Part shown: piece after piece, positions 1 through 9,496 of the stretch
Position numbering within the stretch: the first letter of the stretch is position 1
Layout of the letters: every line of letters starts with the position of its first letter
Assembly: GCA_028818705.1 (NCBI GenBank)
Contig: JAPPNJ010000011.1
Location: forward strand, 1 to 64,000
Reading direction: 5' to 3'
DNA length: 64,000 nucleotides
Origin: Candidatus Poribacteria bacterium
Lineage (GTDB): Bacteria > Poribacteria > WGA-4E > WGA-3G
Notes under the pieces: generated by a model
Told to the model about the DNA's origin: nothing
Databases searched by the model: none
Seen by the model: the letters and a program-made list of their open reading frames with translations, nothing else
Made by a program: the position numbers and the translations under genes

Positions 1-195
1 CGCATCGTTCATCTGCTGTAACTTCTGCAAGCTCGCTGTCCAGCGTTTACGGGCAGCGTCGGTCAGTATCCCTTCCCACACCCAATATCCATCGCGCTCA
101 AACATAGCACGATCAAACGCCTGAAGCACTTCCGATCGTAACAGATCGTCCACACGGTTTTCCGGGGAACAGTTATGCATAGATAAGGTATCCAT
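1..195 (-). CDS. PhyH-family dioxygenase, 5' end only (cut by window edge)
   Basis: The reverse strand from an ATG at 193-195 encodes 65 residues that stay open to the window edge. The stretch FERDGYWVWEGIL followed by a helical segment is the usual N-terminus of phytanoyl-CoA dioxygenase-like Fe(II)/2-oxoglutarate enzymes (GY/W, then a V/L-rich beta strand, then a helix). An AAAGGAGG ribosome site sits about 7 bases upstream of the ATG, which fixes the start. The catalytic HxD and distal His lie outside the window, so activity cannot be judged. Assignment rests on the N-terminal pattern and on the abundance of this family in the window. Confidence 0.6.
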   Translation of the reverse strand, partial: MDTLSMHNCSPENRVDDLLRSEVLQAFDRAMFERDGYWVWEGILTDAARKRWTASLQKLQQMNDA

Positions 196-318
196 TCACG
201 CCTCCTTTGACGCGGAAATTCAAGATGTTTCGGAATATTCCTCCATTACTCAGTTTTTGCTTCCCTTGACAACACTAAATTTGAGACTTTCCATTACAGA
301 GCAATTCCAAGGACACAA

Positions 319-570
319 TCAAACCCTTCGAGAAATCCGAACGGTATCGGAATACCCCTCATCCGCCATGCCCCAAGTGATGTGAAAATCATCGCGTTGC
401 TCAATCTTATAGAGAATCGCATAGCACGTCCGCGGTCGGACCCGGTTTTTAGCTGCCAAATGTGTGACGCGTTCGGTTTTATCGAGTTCAGCGTAAATCA
501 AAAATTTCGTCGTCTGCAGTTTCACTACTCCTGCTTTTAACTCGGGAGTGAATCTTTTGCGTCTCGCCAT
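319..570 (-). pseudogene. Short ORF with an IS3 orfA-like N-terminus, probable transposase remnant
   Basis: An 83-codon ORF begins with MARRKRFTPELKAGVVKLQ, which matches the opening of IS3/IS911-type orfA transposase subunits (MA+R+FTPEFKAEVV pattern). The rest lacks the expected helix-turn-helix and leucine-zipper pattern and I do not recognise it. A GAGGAG ribosome site lies about 7 bases before the ATG, so it may still be translated. No inverted repeats or orfB were found nearby. It is probably a decayed or recombined insertion-sequence fragment. An unrelated small protein that happens to start like a transposase is the alternative. Confidence 0.35.
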
Positions 571-793
571 CGGAGACTCCTCTCACTTAGATCGTTATTA
601 TACCACAATCTTGTTTTAGACAGTAGCCCGAATTTCCAATGGCAGTACAATTCTTTCGATTGCATTTTACATGTCAGAACAATACTATGATAAAAATGTT
701 TTATTTACTTTTTTTCCTCTATATTATATTCTGATTTAACCCAGAGACGTAGATACGAAAGTAAAACATCCGTATTTTGGAGGAATTTGTTCA

Positions 794-3217
794 GTGAAAT
801 TTAAGTTATTGTTTCTGACGTTAGCTGCTGCGTTAAGTCTTTCTCTGCCTACCTTTGCGCAGAAGGCTGAAAAAGTTTACTTGATTTACTTTTACCCGGA
901 CGACCAACCCATCAATGACAACGAGAAAATGACAATAGCGACTCAATTGAACACCCTAATAGTGGATGTGCAGAATTTTTATAGAGATGAGATGATGAAA
1001 TTCGGCTATAGGGACAAAACCTTCGATTTTGAACCAATAAAATTTTACAAAGGAAAGAAAAATCAAACTCACTATTTTAATTCTAACACTGGAAAGTTGA
1101 ATATGGAGAAAGTTTTTAAGGAACTTGATATAGACGGTGGCATTCCTCTCATTGCTACAAATATGGATATTGATCGTAGTACTTGTGGTATAGGTAACCC
1201 TTTTGAGCATCTTCCTTTTTTTATACATCCGTTCAACCCAAAATGGAATAGATCGTGGGCGATTTTTCAATTCCCTCAGATACAGCGCCTTCAGACACCG
1301 GATTGTTCTGTTCTCGATCTGGGTTGGCTTATAGCTCACGAACTCGGACACGCCTTTGGATTGAAACACGATTTTCGGACAGGGAACAATATCATGTCTT
1401 ACAACTTTAAAAAACTTTCTGCGCAAACTTTGTCTCGATGCGCAGCCGAATGGCTGAAGGTCTGCCGAGCTTTTAACGCCGATACCCTGGGCTTTTCAGC
1501 GGGACCTATTAAAATTTCAAATTCTACTTATTCACTAAAAGCAACCGATCTTGAATTCTCGTTTGAGTTGAACAATCTGGTGGGTGGGATTCATTCAGCA
1601 CAATTGCATGTGGTGCCAACAACTGTTCCAAGGGGGTTCTACCCACCCACAGGTCAGCTAAGCCTCAGCAGTCGGGAAACCGAATGGAACAACTTGGATG
1701 TATCTGACAGAGTAACATTGTCCAAATGTAAATCAGTGAACACGAATCGTTTGGGGAAAGCAACAGTTAAATTTGTTTACTCCGACCTGAACAGCCATCC
1801 CATTACTCATGTTAGCCTTCGTGCAATTGATGATAGAGGGAAGCTCGTAGATAGTGGGCTGTTCGCAGTACACTTTCCCGACTTAGCGATTAAATCAGTT
1901 GTTGCAAACAAGAGTTCCCTATCTCCCGGTGAGAGATTTAGGCTGGATACCATAGTTAAGAACCAAGGGAAAACAGCATCAAGTGAAACAACGTTGAAGT
2001 TCTACCGCTCATTAGATCGAAACCTCTCAGCAAACGATACCAAGCTGCATGAAGTCCGCGTCAAGCAGCTAAACGCTGGTAAACAAATCACTCCATGGAA
2101 ACGTTTCACGGCACCGAGAGCACCCGGGGTGTACTATTACATTGTCTGTGTAGATGATATTCAAAGTGAAAGCAGGACGGATAATAATTGTTATAAACCT
2201 GTCAAAATCACTGTTGCCACATCTTCGCCAGATTTGGTCGTTGAACCGCCTCGTGTTCAAAAGACCAATTTAGAACCCGGTGAACGTTTTAGATTTGAAG
2301 TGATAGTGCGAAACCAAGGCACAGAAGAATCGGAGAAGACATATCTGCACTACTACCTCTCAAGGGATGCAAATATTTCGGATACCGATATCCGCCAAAG
2401 AACAGACAACGTTGATTCTTTAGATCCTAATGAAACAGGTAAAGAATGGGCTACTCTCACAGCCCCCGATACGCCCGGCACTTATTATTTCGGTACTTGC
2501 GTAGAGGATATCGATGATGAAAGCAACACCAATAACAACTGTTCTGATGCTGTTAGAATCACTGTGCAAGCAGGACAACCTCCAGGGCTGCGTATAGGAG
2601 ATGCTGTTGTTGCCCAAAATACAGTAGGTAATGGTCTTAGCGGTCTATTGGTCCGTAAGTATTTCGGACGTGGCTCTCCAATAAAGGGGGGTGTATGGGA
2701 TGGAGCAACAGGCATTATCACCGCTGGACCCGAGAAGACAGAAGATGGGTTTACTTGGTGGGAGATCAGTTGGAATCCCTCAGACGCCGTCCGTTGGAAT
2801 GACGAGTATGCTCCTAAATGCAAGAACAAACCTTGTGAAGGATGGAGTGTAGAAATTTTTCGTGGGTCTCGCGTAATTGCTAAACTGGATTTAGCAGCAC
2901 CGCCCCTTGAGCTTGTGATTCCAAAAGAGACAACACTATTGTCCAACTACCCAAACCCATTCAACCCAGAAACGTGGATACCGTATCAGTTATCGCAGTC
3001 TGCCGAGGTTAGCATCTCTATCTTTGCTTCAGATGGCAAATTAGTTCGGACGTTGGCATTAGGGCATCAGTCTGCGGGAGTATATCACAGCAAAAGCCGT
3101 GCTGCCTATTGGGATGGGAAAAATGAAGTCGGTGAGCAGGTAGCGAGCGGGGTCTATTTCTACACACTCACAGCAGGAGATATCACTGCTACGAAAAAGA
3201 TGCTCATTTTGAAATAG
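794..3217 (+). CDS. Secreted zinc metalloprotease with CARDB repeats and FlgD-like C-terminal domain
   Basis: 807 residues from a GTG start preceded by GGAGG (779-783). Residues 1-22 form a signal peptide ending TFAQ. The peptidase domain carries HELGHAFGLKHD at 182-193, the HExxHxxGxxHD zinc site of metzincin-type enzymes, with a downstream methionine near 201 (NIMSY) as the Met-turn. Two CARDB adhesion-like domains follow (about 363-475 and 480-592, both starting PDL and containing GERFR and NQG). Next is an SH3-like segment (about 600-690). The last about 90 residues begin NYPNPFNPETW and end KKMLILK, a FlgD/Por-type C-terminal domain common on exported proteins of this phylum. It likely degrades extracellular protein. 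The substrate is unknown and the gene stands alone. Confidence 0.85.
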   Translation: MKFKLLFLTLAAALSLSLPTFAQKAEKVYLIYFYPDDQPINDNEKMTIATQLNTLIVDVQNFYRDEMMKFGYRDKTFDFEPIKFYKGKKNQTHYFNSNTGKLNMEKVFKELDIDGGIPLIATNMDIDRSTCGIGNPFEHLPFFIHPFNPKWNRSWAIFQFPQIQRLQTPDCSVLDLGWLIAHELGHAFGLKHDFRTGNNIMSYNFKKLSAQTLSRCAAEWLKVCRAFNADTLGFSAGPIKISNSTYSLKATDLEFSFELNNLVGGIHSAQLHVVPTTVPRGFYPPTGQLSLSSRETEWNNLDVSDRVTLSKCKSVNTNRLGKATVKFVYSDLNSHPITHVSLRAIDDRGKLVDSGLFAVHFPDLAIKSVVANKSSLSPGERFRLDTIVKNQGKTASSETTLKFYRSLDRNLSANDTKLHEVRVKQLNAGKQITPWKRFTAPRAPGVYYYIVCVDDIQSESRTDNNCYKPVKITVATSSPDLVVEPPRVQKTNLEPGERFRFEVIVRNQGTEESEKTYLHYYLSRDANISDTDIRQRTDNVDSLDPNETGKEWATLTAPDTPGTYYFGTCVEDIDDESNTNNNCSDAVRITVQAGQPPGLRIGDAVVAQNTVGNGLSGLLVRKYFGRGSPIKGGVWDGATGIITAGPEKTEDGFTWWEISWNPSDAVRWNDEYAPKCKNKPCEGWSVEIFRGSRVIAKLDLAAPPLELVIPKETTLLSNYPNPFNPETWIPYQLSQSAEVSISIFASDGKLVRTLALGHQSAGVYHSKSRAAYWDGKNEVGEQVASGVYFYTLTAGDITATKKMLILK

Positions 3218-3253
3218 TACACACAAACGAAGTTAATAGATTCTCTGCCCTCT

Positions 3254-3305
3254 GCCTGCTATGACCATGACAGTGAACCGATGGTCATAAAGGAGTGAAG
3301 CAGGC
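3254..3305. repeat. Nested inverted repeat downstream of the protease gene
   Basis: TATGACCAT (3260-3268) pairs perfectly with ATGGTCATA (3281-3289). Outside it GCCTGC (3254-3259) pairs with GCAGGC (3300-3305) with a 10-base bulge on one side. It lies between the convergent protease (+) and PhyH (-) genes. No T-run follows, so a rho-independent terminator is not proven. A transcript-end hairpin or repeat element are both possible. Confidence 0.45.
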
Positions 3306-3404
3306 TTGTTGTACCATGAGCCTTGCTTTCTTAAACTCAGGCGACTTAAGGTAGTCATCATAAGTTTTAGCCATTATTCTTTTCTTCAAATGTACATGTC
3401 ACCT

Positions 3405-4208
3405 TCAATCATAATTGCTCGGTCGATGGTCGCCGAGAAGCCGTCTCTGTCGAGGGTTCACTTGGGCGAGAATCGATTCATCAAACTGAAACTTATTCAG
3501 ATACGGCGGGTATTTCTGTGTGATCATCCGCATCGCATAGTGCACCTGTAAAAGGTAACGGGTTTCATCACTTGTATTGGCGGAACCACGATGCCAGACT
3601 TCGCTGCGAAAGAGCACCACATCCCCCGCATTGCACAAGATACTCTCTTCTGTCCGATTATTCCACTCGGTTGCCCCGTTTGGAGAACACCCGGAGAAAT
3701 GGCTGCCCGGCACAAACTTTGTCGGTCCTAATTCTTCGTACATATCATTAAGATAGTAATGGGCGGTAGTGATGAAGATTGGGACCTTGACGCGTGGATC
3801 GGAACGAACGTCTGCCGGCAGACTGATTGGCAGCCAATCCGTATGTAATCCTTGATCCGGACGTCCCGGTCCTGTGATCCAGGATTGCATACCGATACAA
3901 TGACAATCCTCACCGTGCGTCGCTTCGGCAACTTCAATAATCGGCGATTTGTCAAGGAACTGGAGATATAGAGCGTCTCGATTAAATGAGTTGTTAATAA
4001 TTTTATTGAGGAATTTGGCGCCATTTTGGGGCGTTTGATGCCGATCCAAACACTCAGGAATTGTCTCTAATCGATCCATAGTGTCTCGCAATTCGGCAAC
4101 TTCTTCAGTATTAAGCACGTTGGGGAAATAGACATAACCATCCCTTTCAAGTGCTTCAACTTGGCTTTCTAAATCATTGTGTGCCACGAGGGATAAGGCT
4201 TTCGCCAT
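3405..4208 (-). CDS. PhyH-family Fe(II)/2-oxoglutarate dioxygenase, tandem copy 1
   Basis: 267 residues, a phytanoyl-CoA dioxygenase (PhyH) domain over nearly the whole length. The iron triad is visible: H122 and D124 in GLHTDW, and distal H206 in EVWHRGSAN, with R217 (ETRYL) as the likely 2-oxoglutarate ligand. VPGSH at 167-171 is typical of the family. It should hydroxylate a small molecule in the cytosol; the substrate is unknown. It lies 21 bases downstream of a near-identical paralogue on the same strand (4230-5033), same length and ending in the same LLGDHRPSNYD tail, so the pair arose by tandem duplication and is probably co-transcribed. Start chosen at the ATG aligned with the paralogue's start. 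Confidence 0.88.
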   Translation of the reverse strand: MAKALSLVAHNDLESQVEALERDGYVYFPNVLNTEEVAELRDTMDRLETIPECLDRHQTPQNGAKFLNKIINNSFNRDALYLQFLDKSPIIEVAEATHGEDCHCIGMQSWITGPGRPDQGLHTDWLPISLPADVRSDPRVKVPIFITTAHYYLNDMYEELGPTKFVPGSHFSGCSPNGATEWNNRTEESILCNAGDVVLFRSEVWHRGSANTSDETRYLLQVHYAMRMITQKYPPYLNKFQFDESILAQVNPRQRRLLGDHRPSNYD

Positions 4209-4229
4209 TTTTTATGCTCCTTGAGAATT

Positions 4230-5033
4230 TTAATCATAATTACTTGGTCGATGATCGCCGAGAAGCCTTCTTTGTAGAGGGGTTGCTTGGGCGAGAATTG
4301 ATTCATTAAACTGAAATTTATTCAGATAGGGTGGATATTTTTGCGTAATCATCCGCATCGCATAGTGCACCTGCATGAGGTAACGAACTTCGTTGCTTGT
4401 ATTAGCAGCGCCACGATGCCAGACTTCGCTGCGGAAAAGCACCACGTCCCCTGCCTTGCATAATATGCTTTCTTCGCCGCGGTTATTCCACTCGATTGCG
4501 CCGTTTGGGGAGCACCCTGAGTAATGACTGCCCGGCACAAACTTCGTCGGTCCCAACGCCTCGGACATATCATTAAGATAGTAATGGGCAGTAGTAATGA
4601 AGATTGGGATTTGGACGCGTGGATCGGAACGAATCTCTGTCGGTAAACTGATCGGCAGCCAATCGGTATGTAATCCCTGATCCGGACGTCCGGGTCCTGT
4701 CAGCCACGAATGCATACCGATGCAATGGAAATCCTCGCCGTGTGCTGCCTCGGCAACTTCAAAAACGGGTGATTTGTCAAGGAATTGGAGATACAACGGG
4801 TCTCGATTAAACGAGTTGCTGATGAGTTTGTGGAGGAATGGGTCACCATTTTGAGGTGTTTCGTCCCGATCATGAGACGCTGGAATCGCCTCTAATCGAT
4901 CCATGGTTGCACGCAATTCAGCGATTTCATCGGCATCAAGTACACCGGGGAAGTAGACATAACCATCCCTTTCGAGGGCTTCAACTTGGCTTTCTAAATC
5001 GTTGTATGCCACGAGTGAGAGGGCTTTTGCCAT
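4230..5033 (-). CDS. PhyH-family Fe(II)/2-oxoglutarate dioxygenase, tandem copy 2
   Basis: 267 residues. Same fold and motifs as the downstream neighbour: H122-x-D124 (GLHTDW), distal H206 (VWHRGAAN) and R217 (EVRYL). The frame is open to 5126, but the ATG at 5031-5033 is preferred. AAAGGAG sits about 8 bases upstream of it, and the resulting protein MAKALSLVAYND aligns from residue 1 with the paralogue (MAKALSLVAHND). The duplicated unit includes downstream non-coding bases, since both genes are followed by similar sequence around the stop. Divergence is scattered and conservative, suggesting that both copies are under selection. The substrate is unknown. Confidence 0.88.
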   Translation of the reverse strand: MAKALSLVAYNDLESQVEALERDGYVYFPGVLDADEIAELRATMDRLEAIPASHDRDETPQNGDPFLHKLISNSFNRDPLYLQFLDKSPVFEVAEAAHGEDFHCIGMHSWLTGPGRPDQGLHTDWLPISLPTEIRSDPRVQIPIFITTAHYYLNDMSEALGPTKFVPGSHYSGCSPNGAIEWNNRGEESILCKAGDVVLFRSEVWHRGAANTSNEVRYLMQVHYAMRMITQKYPPYLNKFQFNESILAQATPLQRRLLGDHRPSNYD

Positions 5034-5143
5034 TTTCGGTACTCCTTTCGGATGATAGCAACGGGGAAATGTTTTCGGATATGATATGTTAATCCCAATG
5101 CAGTTGTCAACATTTTTATGAGCCATTAGCCAAATAGTGGTCA

Positions 5144-5275
5144 GTCATCAGTACGGGTTGCTCCACAACTTTTTCAGTTGTCAGTTAAGAGGTTTTCGTT
5201 TAGGAGAGGTTTCCTCGTGTAACTATTGACTGAAAGCGAACCCAATGAGCATACTGATAACTGATAACTATAAAG
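5144..5275. repeat. Degenerate 7-bp-period intergenic repeat
   Basis: The gap between a PhyH gene and the lyase-like gene is built from heptads. CTGATAACTGATAACT lies near 5250-5266, and TTGACTGA and CAGTTGTCAGTTA show the same period. GGTCAGTCATCAGTA near 5150-5165 carries it in the opposite orientation. The left half reads as the reverse complement of the right half, so the region is a loose palindrome. It resembles the short tandem heptanucleotide repeats known from filamentous cyanobacteria. No coding potential was seen. Confidence 0.55.
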
Positions 5276-5287
5276 TTGACAGCTATT

Positions 5288-7108
5288 TCAGTCTTCGTCA
5301 ATAGACCAGGTGCAGTTGATATTACTGTCCTTGTAAAATCGCTTGAGTGCTGGCTTATCAAACCATAGCTGAATTTCTTTCCCTATAATATGGCCCACAC
5401 TGCTTACCTTGAGATAAAGCCCACCCGCTGTCCAGCCGGGTATGATGTCGTATCGTCCGGTTTGTGCGGCGTAGATGCTGAGCAGTGCCAGCGGCTCCAT
5501 GGCATCGAGGTTAGCGGTTTTATGCGTGTCCTGCAAAATCTCAATCACACTTTTTCCTTCATGCGACTCCTGTAACTTTGGTTTATCCATAATCCGGCTG
5601 TAGAGCACAAAATCGTCCTCAAGCGTAAAAAGCCCACTATCAGTATGCTGTCTACCTTGCAGCAGATTGTCCCCTATTCGTTCCGCCATTGCCAAAAATT
5701 CTGCCTTCGGTTCTACTCGATACAGATCAACCATCGCGAATATATAAGCGGGTTCCAAGGCGGTTGTATCAAAATTCAGTAGCGGTTGGCAGTTTTTGTC
5801 AGCACCGATGTCTCCGATCCCAAATGCTCCAAACATCGTGCGTAAGTAGTCTCTGAACGCACTTTTGCCCCCAGAAACTCGATACCCACGGGCACAGACG
5901 GAGGTAAAGAGCGGCGTAATGTTTTGTGGCAGAAATGCGCCGCCTTCTTTCGCACCAAAGTATAACTTCGCATCTCTGAAAGGTCCCTTTATCCGAAAAC
6001 CTGTGAGATCCGTCCCGTCAATAACGATGCTTTTCAACGTGTTGTTTTTCGGATCGTAGGAGGCATTGAGGAAACCGATGATGTGTTGCGCAACTGCTTC
6101 CTTGATATGCGCCATTTCGCCGATGCGACCATACTTTTGGGCATTCTCCACGATTGTAAGCATACCCATCATCTGGGTAATGGTATGGTTCAACTGGTTG
6201 CCTACATAGACTCGCGGTTCGGTCGCCTGCGGATATTGCCTGCCGAATACGTTAAGCCCGCGTTTGTTAATTTGTGGATGAACCAAATTCGGCCAGATGC
6301 CGGTCTCTGGATCTCGCTGCTGTATAATCAAATTCAATAGACGTTCGCCCCAAATCCGCGGTGCCTCCTCCTGCTTTTGGTAGCCCAAACTGTAAGCAGC
6401 ATAAGCCAGATCCAGTGCCACACTGATAAACGAGAGGTCTGCACTGATTTCGGGTGCTTTGTATCCATCCCATGGTCTGTTCCAAGTGTTAGTGTGATCG
6501 ACCTGCTTTCTGAAATCACCGTGGCGGTTGTAGTGTAAGGCATCCCAATCCTTGATATTTGCCTCCCAAATACCTTTCATCAGCATCTCGCCCCGATCAG
6601 CATCCACCGCTCTCAGCAGTTCCCAGTAAGGATATACATCCTCTATTTCGTGGACGACGCCCTTCATGCCGTACCTATTACCAGTTACCAAGTCCACATA
6701 GCCGTGTCCTCCCCAATGCAGAACACCACTTTCTGGATACCAATAGTTGTTGAACATGTATTCGGCGGCTTCGCCTGCGGCATGGACATATTTGCTATTC
6801 CCGGTAAACTGGCTTAAAGAGGCAAGCAACCGTATCAGGTTCTGCTGATTTTGAAAGAAACTCCAGACCGCCGGTTTCGGCTCGGTGCCTGTACGGTGAG
6901 ATGTCATAGATCTGGGTGCCTTCAAATGGTCGGTATGAAGACAGTCGGCGAAGAGCGGCATATCTCTACCACTGTATCTATCTCTCCCGTGTTCTATAGC
7001 CGTATCTGCGAAGCGGCTTGTCGCTTTTAAGAAGCGGTTATTATCTATTTCGTCGGTACGCAATCGATCTCTGCCAATCCACCGATCCAATCGATTAGCA
7101 ATGCTCAT
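5288..7108 (-). CDS. Cytoplasmic polysaccharide lyase-like (alpha/alpha)-barrel enzyme, possibly PL2 pectate-lyase type
   Basis: 606 residues without signal peptide. Several stretches match what I recall of family PL2 pectate lyases, which are intracellular alpha-barrel enzymes: an early PLFADCL segment, LHWGGHGYVDLVTG, HEIEDVYPYWELL, and ANIKDWDALHYNRHGDF. The length also fits (PL2 members are about 550-600 residues). The likely role is depolymerising imported acidic oligosaccharides. The upstream gene on the same strand (7147-9387, gap 38 bases) encodes a TonB-dependent receptor, so the pair looks like a minimal uptake-and-degradation operon. An alternative is another six- or seven-hairpin glycosidase such as an unsaturated glucuronyl hydrolase relative. 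Family number is moderately sure; carbohydrate-active barrel is surer. Confidence 0.55.
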   Translation of the reverse strand: MSIANRLDRWIGRDRLRTDEIDNNRFLKATSRFADTAIEHGRDRYSGRDMPLFADCLHTDHLKAPRSMTSHRTGTEPKPAVWSFFQNQQNLIRLLASLSQFTGNSKYVHAAGEAAEYMFNNYWYPESGVLHWGGHGYVDLVTGNRYGMKGVVHEIEDVYPYWELLRAVDADRGEMLMKGIWEANIKDWDALHYNRHGDFRKQVDHTNTWNRPWDGYKAPEISADLSFISVALDLAYAAYSLGYQKQEEAPRIWGERLLNLIIQQRDPETGIWPNLVHPQINKRGLNVFGRQYPQATEPRVYVGNQLNHTITQMMGMLTIVENAQKYGRIGEMAHIKEAVAQHIIGFLNASYDPKNNTLKSIVIDGTDLTGFRIKGPFRDAKLYFGAKEGGAFLPQNITPLFTSVCARGYRVSGGKSAFRDYLRTMFGAFGIGDIGADKNCQPLLNFDTTALEPAYIFAMVDLYRVEPKAEFLAMAERIGDNLLQGRQHTDSGLFTLEDDFVLYSRIMDKPKLQESHEGKSVIEILQDTHKTANLDAMEPLALLSIYAAQTGRYDIIPGWTAGGLYLKVSSVGHIIGKEIQLWFDKPALKRFYKDSNINCTWSIDED

Positions 7109-7146
7109 ACATCCTCCATGTTACTTTTTCTCTGTTCCTTCGTCGG

Positions 7147-9387
7147 TTAAAACCTAATCCCAAAACCACCTGCCAGTAGGAATGGTGTTGTGTAATAGGG
7201 TTGAGCGTTTACATTATTCAGATATTCGTCGCCATATTGATAACTGAATCCCAGGACATTTCTTCGATTAGACACATTCCATATCTCAATGAAGGAGGTG
7301 CCTTGAAGTCTACGGTTCATCGAAAATTGCCATTCCACTCTCAAATTGAGATTCTCGAAAGATGAAAAACGACGGGAGTTGGTTTCTCCTCTGACCGGCA
7401 CCCATCCACCATTTAGATTCCTTTCAGCGGAGACAATAGGGGTGTAGGGACGACCACTGGCATATCGAGATGTTAATCCGATAACAGCGGGCATATACCA
7501 CTTCGACTTGTAAGGCTCGGGAAAATTGTATGAAAGTGTTAATGATAAAAGATGCCGTTGATCAAAGTCAAAATCATATTCTTGTGTGTCTAAATACCAC
7601 TTGCGCTTTGCCACCGATAGGGCGTAACTCAACCAACCCACGAGTGAACCGGTTTTCTTTTGTAGGAAAAATTCAATTCCTTTAGCAAATCCGTGCCCAT
7701 CGTTTGAATAATCTTCCAGAGTATTGACCATGACCAAATTTTGATAGTCCTTCTGGTAAATCTCAACCCACCCGCGAAATGCATTATTAAATTCACGGCT
7801 AATTCCGACGATATAATGAATCGCCAGTGAGGATTGAAGTTCAGGCTCTCTGGCGATGTCCTGCGAATTCGGAAATTGATAATAATGTCCCCAAGCTGCC
7901 CGCAGGGCAGTTTTTGAATCCAGTTTATAGTGTATGGAGAACCTGGGAGACAGGTCTGTCTTCTCGTTGAGCGAAAAATAATCAAATCGCCCTCCTCCAG
8001 TCAAGGTTAACACCGGAAAGAGTTCCCATGAATTTTGTAGATAGCCGCCCCCGGACCATGTGTCTTCTGAAAAATCGTAGGAGGTCAATTGAACAGAGAT
8101 ATCTGTTGGATCAATCTCCGAGGGGTCCAGGGGGATGTTCCCTGAAGTCTCAAAGGTCGTCTGTGTTAGTTCAAAACCGGTCTTTAACTCGTGATTTGGA
8201 TGAAGTTCCCAAGTCAAGTCCTCTCGAACTCCAACTGTTGATCCATCAATCTCAAAATTAAGGTTTCTCCCAACTCCCACACTGTACGTCGGCTGCGCTC
8301 GAAGTAAGGACAACCTGGAGTAAAGATTAGCGTTGATGAGTGCTTTCCATTCAATGCTCTGGGTATTTAAGTTGCCATCCGTTAGGATTCTATCTGGTGA
8401 ACCTGGGTCCGGATCGGCAGCGATAAAGTCAACATTTTCCTTGGATAGAAAACCATTCACGTCAATGTGATGTCCAGCGGCCGGTTCGTAACTGAGCTTG
8501 AAGTTAAAGTCGGCGAAAGAGGGTACAGGAAACTCAGCACTTTCCTTGAGTATTAGATCAAGGTAGATGCGGCGACCGGTAACGAGATAAGATGCCTTTG
8601 ATGTGACGGGTCCCTCTATGCGCCCCTGAGTATTTATAAAACCGAAGGAAAAACCTCCAGAAATTCGTTCCCGATTCCCTTCACGGGTGGTTATATTCAA
8701 TACCGACGAAAGGGCGTTACCATATTTCGCAGAAAAACCGCCCGTTAATAGTTCCGCGGTTTCCACAATATCTGTGTTGTAAATGGATTTCATCCCGCCA
8801 AAATACCAGGGCCAGTACACCCGGACCCAATCGAGCATGAAAAGATTTTCCTCTGGGGCACCTCCTCGGATGTAAATTTGAGAAGGTGAAAATAGATCAC
8901 CCGGTGTCGTTACCCCTGGCATTGTCTGAATGACGCGTAAGGGATCCTCCATCAGACCATGTCTGGATTGCAACATCCGTTTCGTCAGTGCCATATCACT
9001 GACGGAAGTTCTCTCAGCTAACTTTTCAGATGACACAACGACTGGGGGCATAGATATAATTGATTCACTTAGCGAAATATTGAGTTTGGTACCTTCATTG
9101 AGAGAAACAGTGGCACTTAAAGATACCGATTCATATCCGATCCGACTGATTTTGATTTCATACTGTCCAAGGGGAACATTGATCAGCTTGTAAGAACCAT
9201 CCTTACCGGTCATTGTTTCCAGCGTGGTTTCCATGATAACAATTTTGACGCCAGCAAGTGGTTCTTGAGTTGCTTCATCCGTTACAATTCCTGAAATTTG
9301 ACCGGTTGTTTGCCCAAAGGCAGCATGCACGAGAAATAACACGCCTATCAGAATTAATGCAAGTTTTGTCATCTGTGCTATCACCAT
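7147..9387 (-). CDS. TonB-dependent outer-membrane receptor with N-terminal carboxypeptidase-regulatory-like domain
   Basis: 746 residues. Signal peptide 1-25 (ending AAFGQ), then a carboxypeptidase-D regulatory-like beta-sandwich (about 27-110, GQISGIVTDEATQEPLAGV). The plug domain (about 130-235) contains IRGGAPEENLFMLDWVRV and the closing ITTREG. A 22-strand-type barrel follows, ending in the terminal aromatic GFGIRF needed for outer-membrane assembly. GGAG lies 5 bases before the ATG at 9385-9387. It imports a ligand across the outer membrane using TonB energy. The adjoining lyase-like gene suggests an oligosaccharide. No SusD-like partner lies next to it, unlike Bacteroidetes loci. Confidence 0.85.
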   Translation of the reverse strand: MVIAQMTKLALILIGVLFLVHAAFGQTTGQISGIVTDEATQEPLAGVKIVIMETTLETMTGKDGSYKLINVPLGQYEIKISRIGYESVSLSATVSLNEGTKLNISLSESIISMPPVVVSSEKLAERTSVSDMALTKRMLQSRHGLMEDPLRVIQTMPGVTTPGDLFSPSQIYIRGGAPEENLFMLDWVRVYWPWYFGGMKSIYNTDIVETAELLTGGFSAKYGNALSSVLNITTREGNRERISGGFSFGFINTQGRIEGPVTSKASYLVTGRRIYLDLILKESAEFPVPSFADFNFKLSYEPAAGHHIDVNGFLSKENVDFIAADPDPGSPDRILTDGNLNTQSIEWKALINANLYSRLSLLRAQPTYSVGVGRNLNFEIDGSTVGVREDLTWELHPNHELKTGFELTQTTFETSGNIPLDPSEIDPTDISVQLTSYDFSEDTWSGGGYLQNSWELFPVLTLTGGGRFDYFSLNEKTDLSPRFSIHYKLDSKTALRAAWGHYYQFPNSQDIAREPELQSSLAIHYIVGISREFNNAFRGWVEIYQKDYQNLVMVNTLEDYSNDGHGFAKGIEFFLQKKTGSLVGWLSYALSVAKRKWYLDTQEYDFDFDQRHLLSLTLSYNFPEPYKSKWYMPAVIGLTSRYASGRPYTPIVSAERNLNGGWVPVRGETNSRRFSSFENLNLRVEWQFSMNRRLQGTSFIEIWNVSNRRNVLGFSYQYGDEYLNNVNAQPYYTTPFLLAGGFGIRF

Positions 9388-9496
9388 ATTATCTCCACAA
9401 CTTTCTCCGTACCTGAAATGTAAAGAATTTCATGTATAAGCGCGTGTACTTTCATGCAAAACATTTATAAGTGAGGTGGCGTTTTTTTAACGCAAC

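Noticed and set aside
956..1426. Long minus-strand ORF inside the protease gene
   Set aside because: It opposes a well-supported gene, has no ribosome site and no family pattern.
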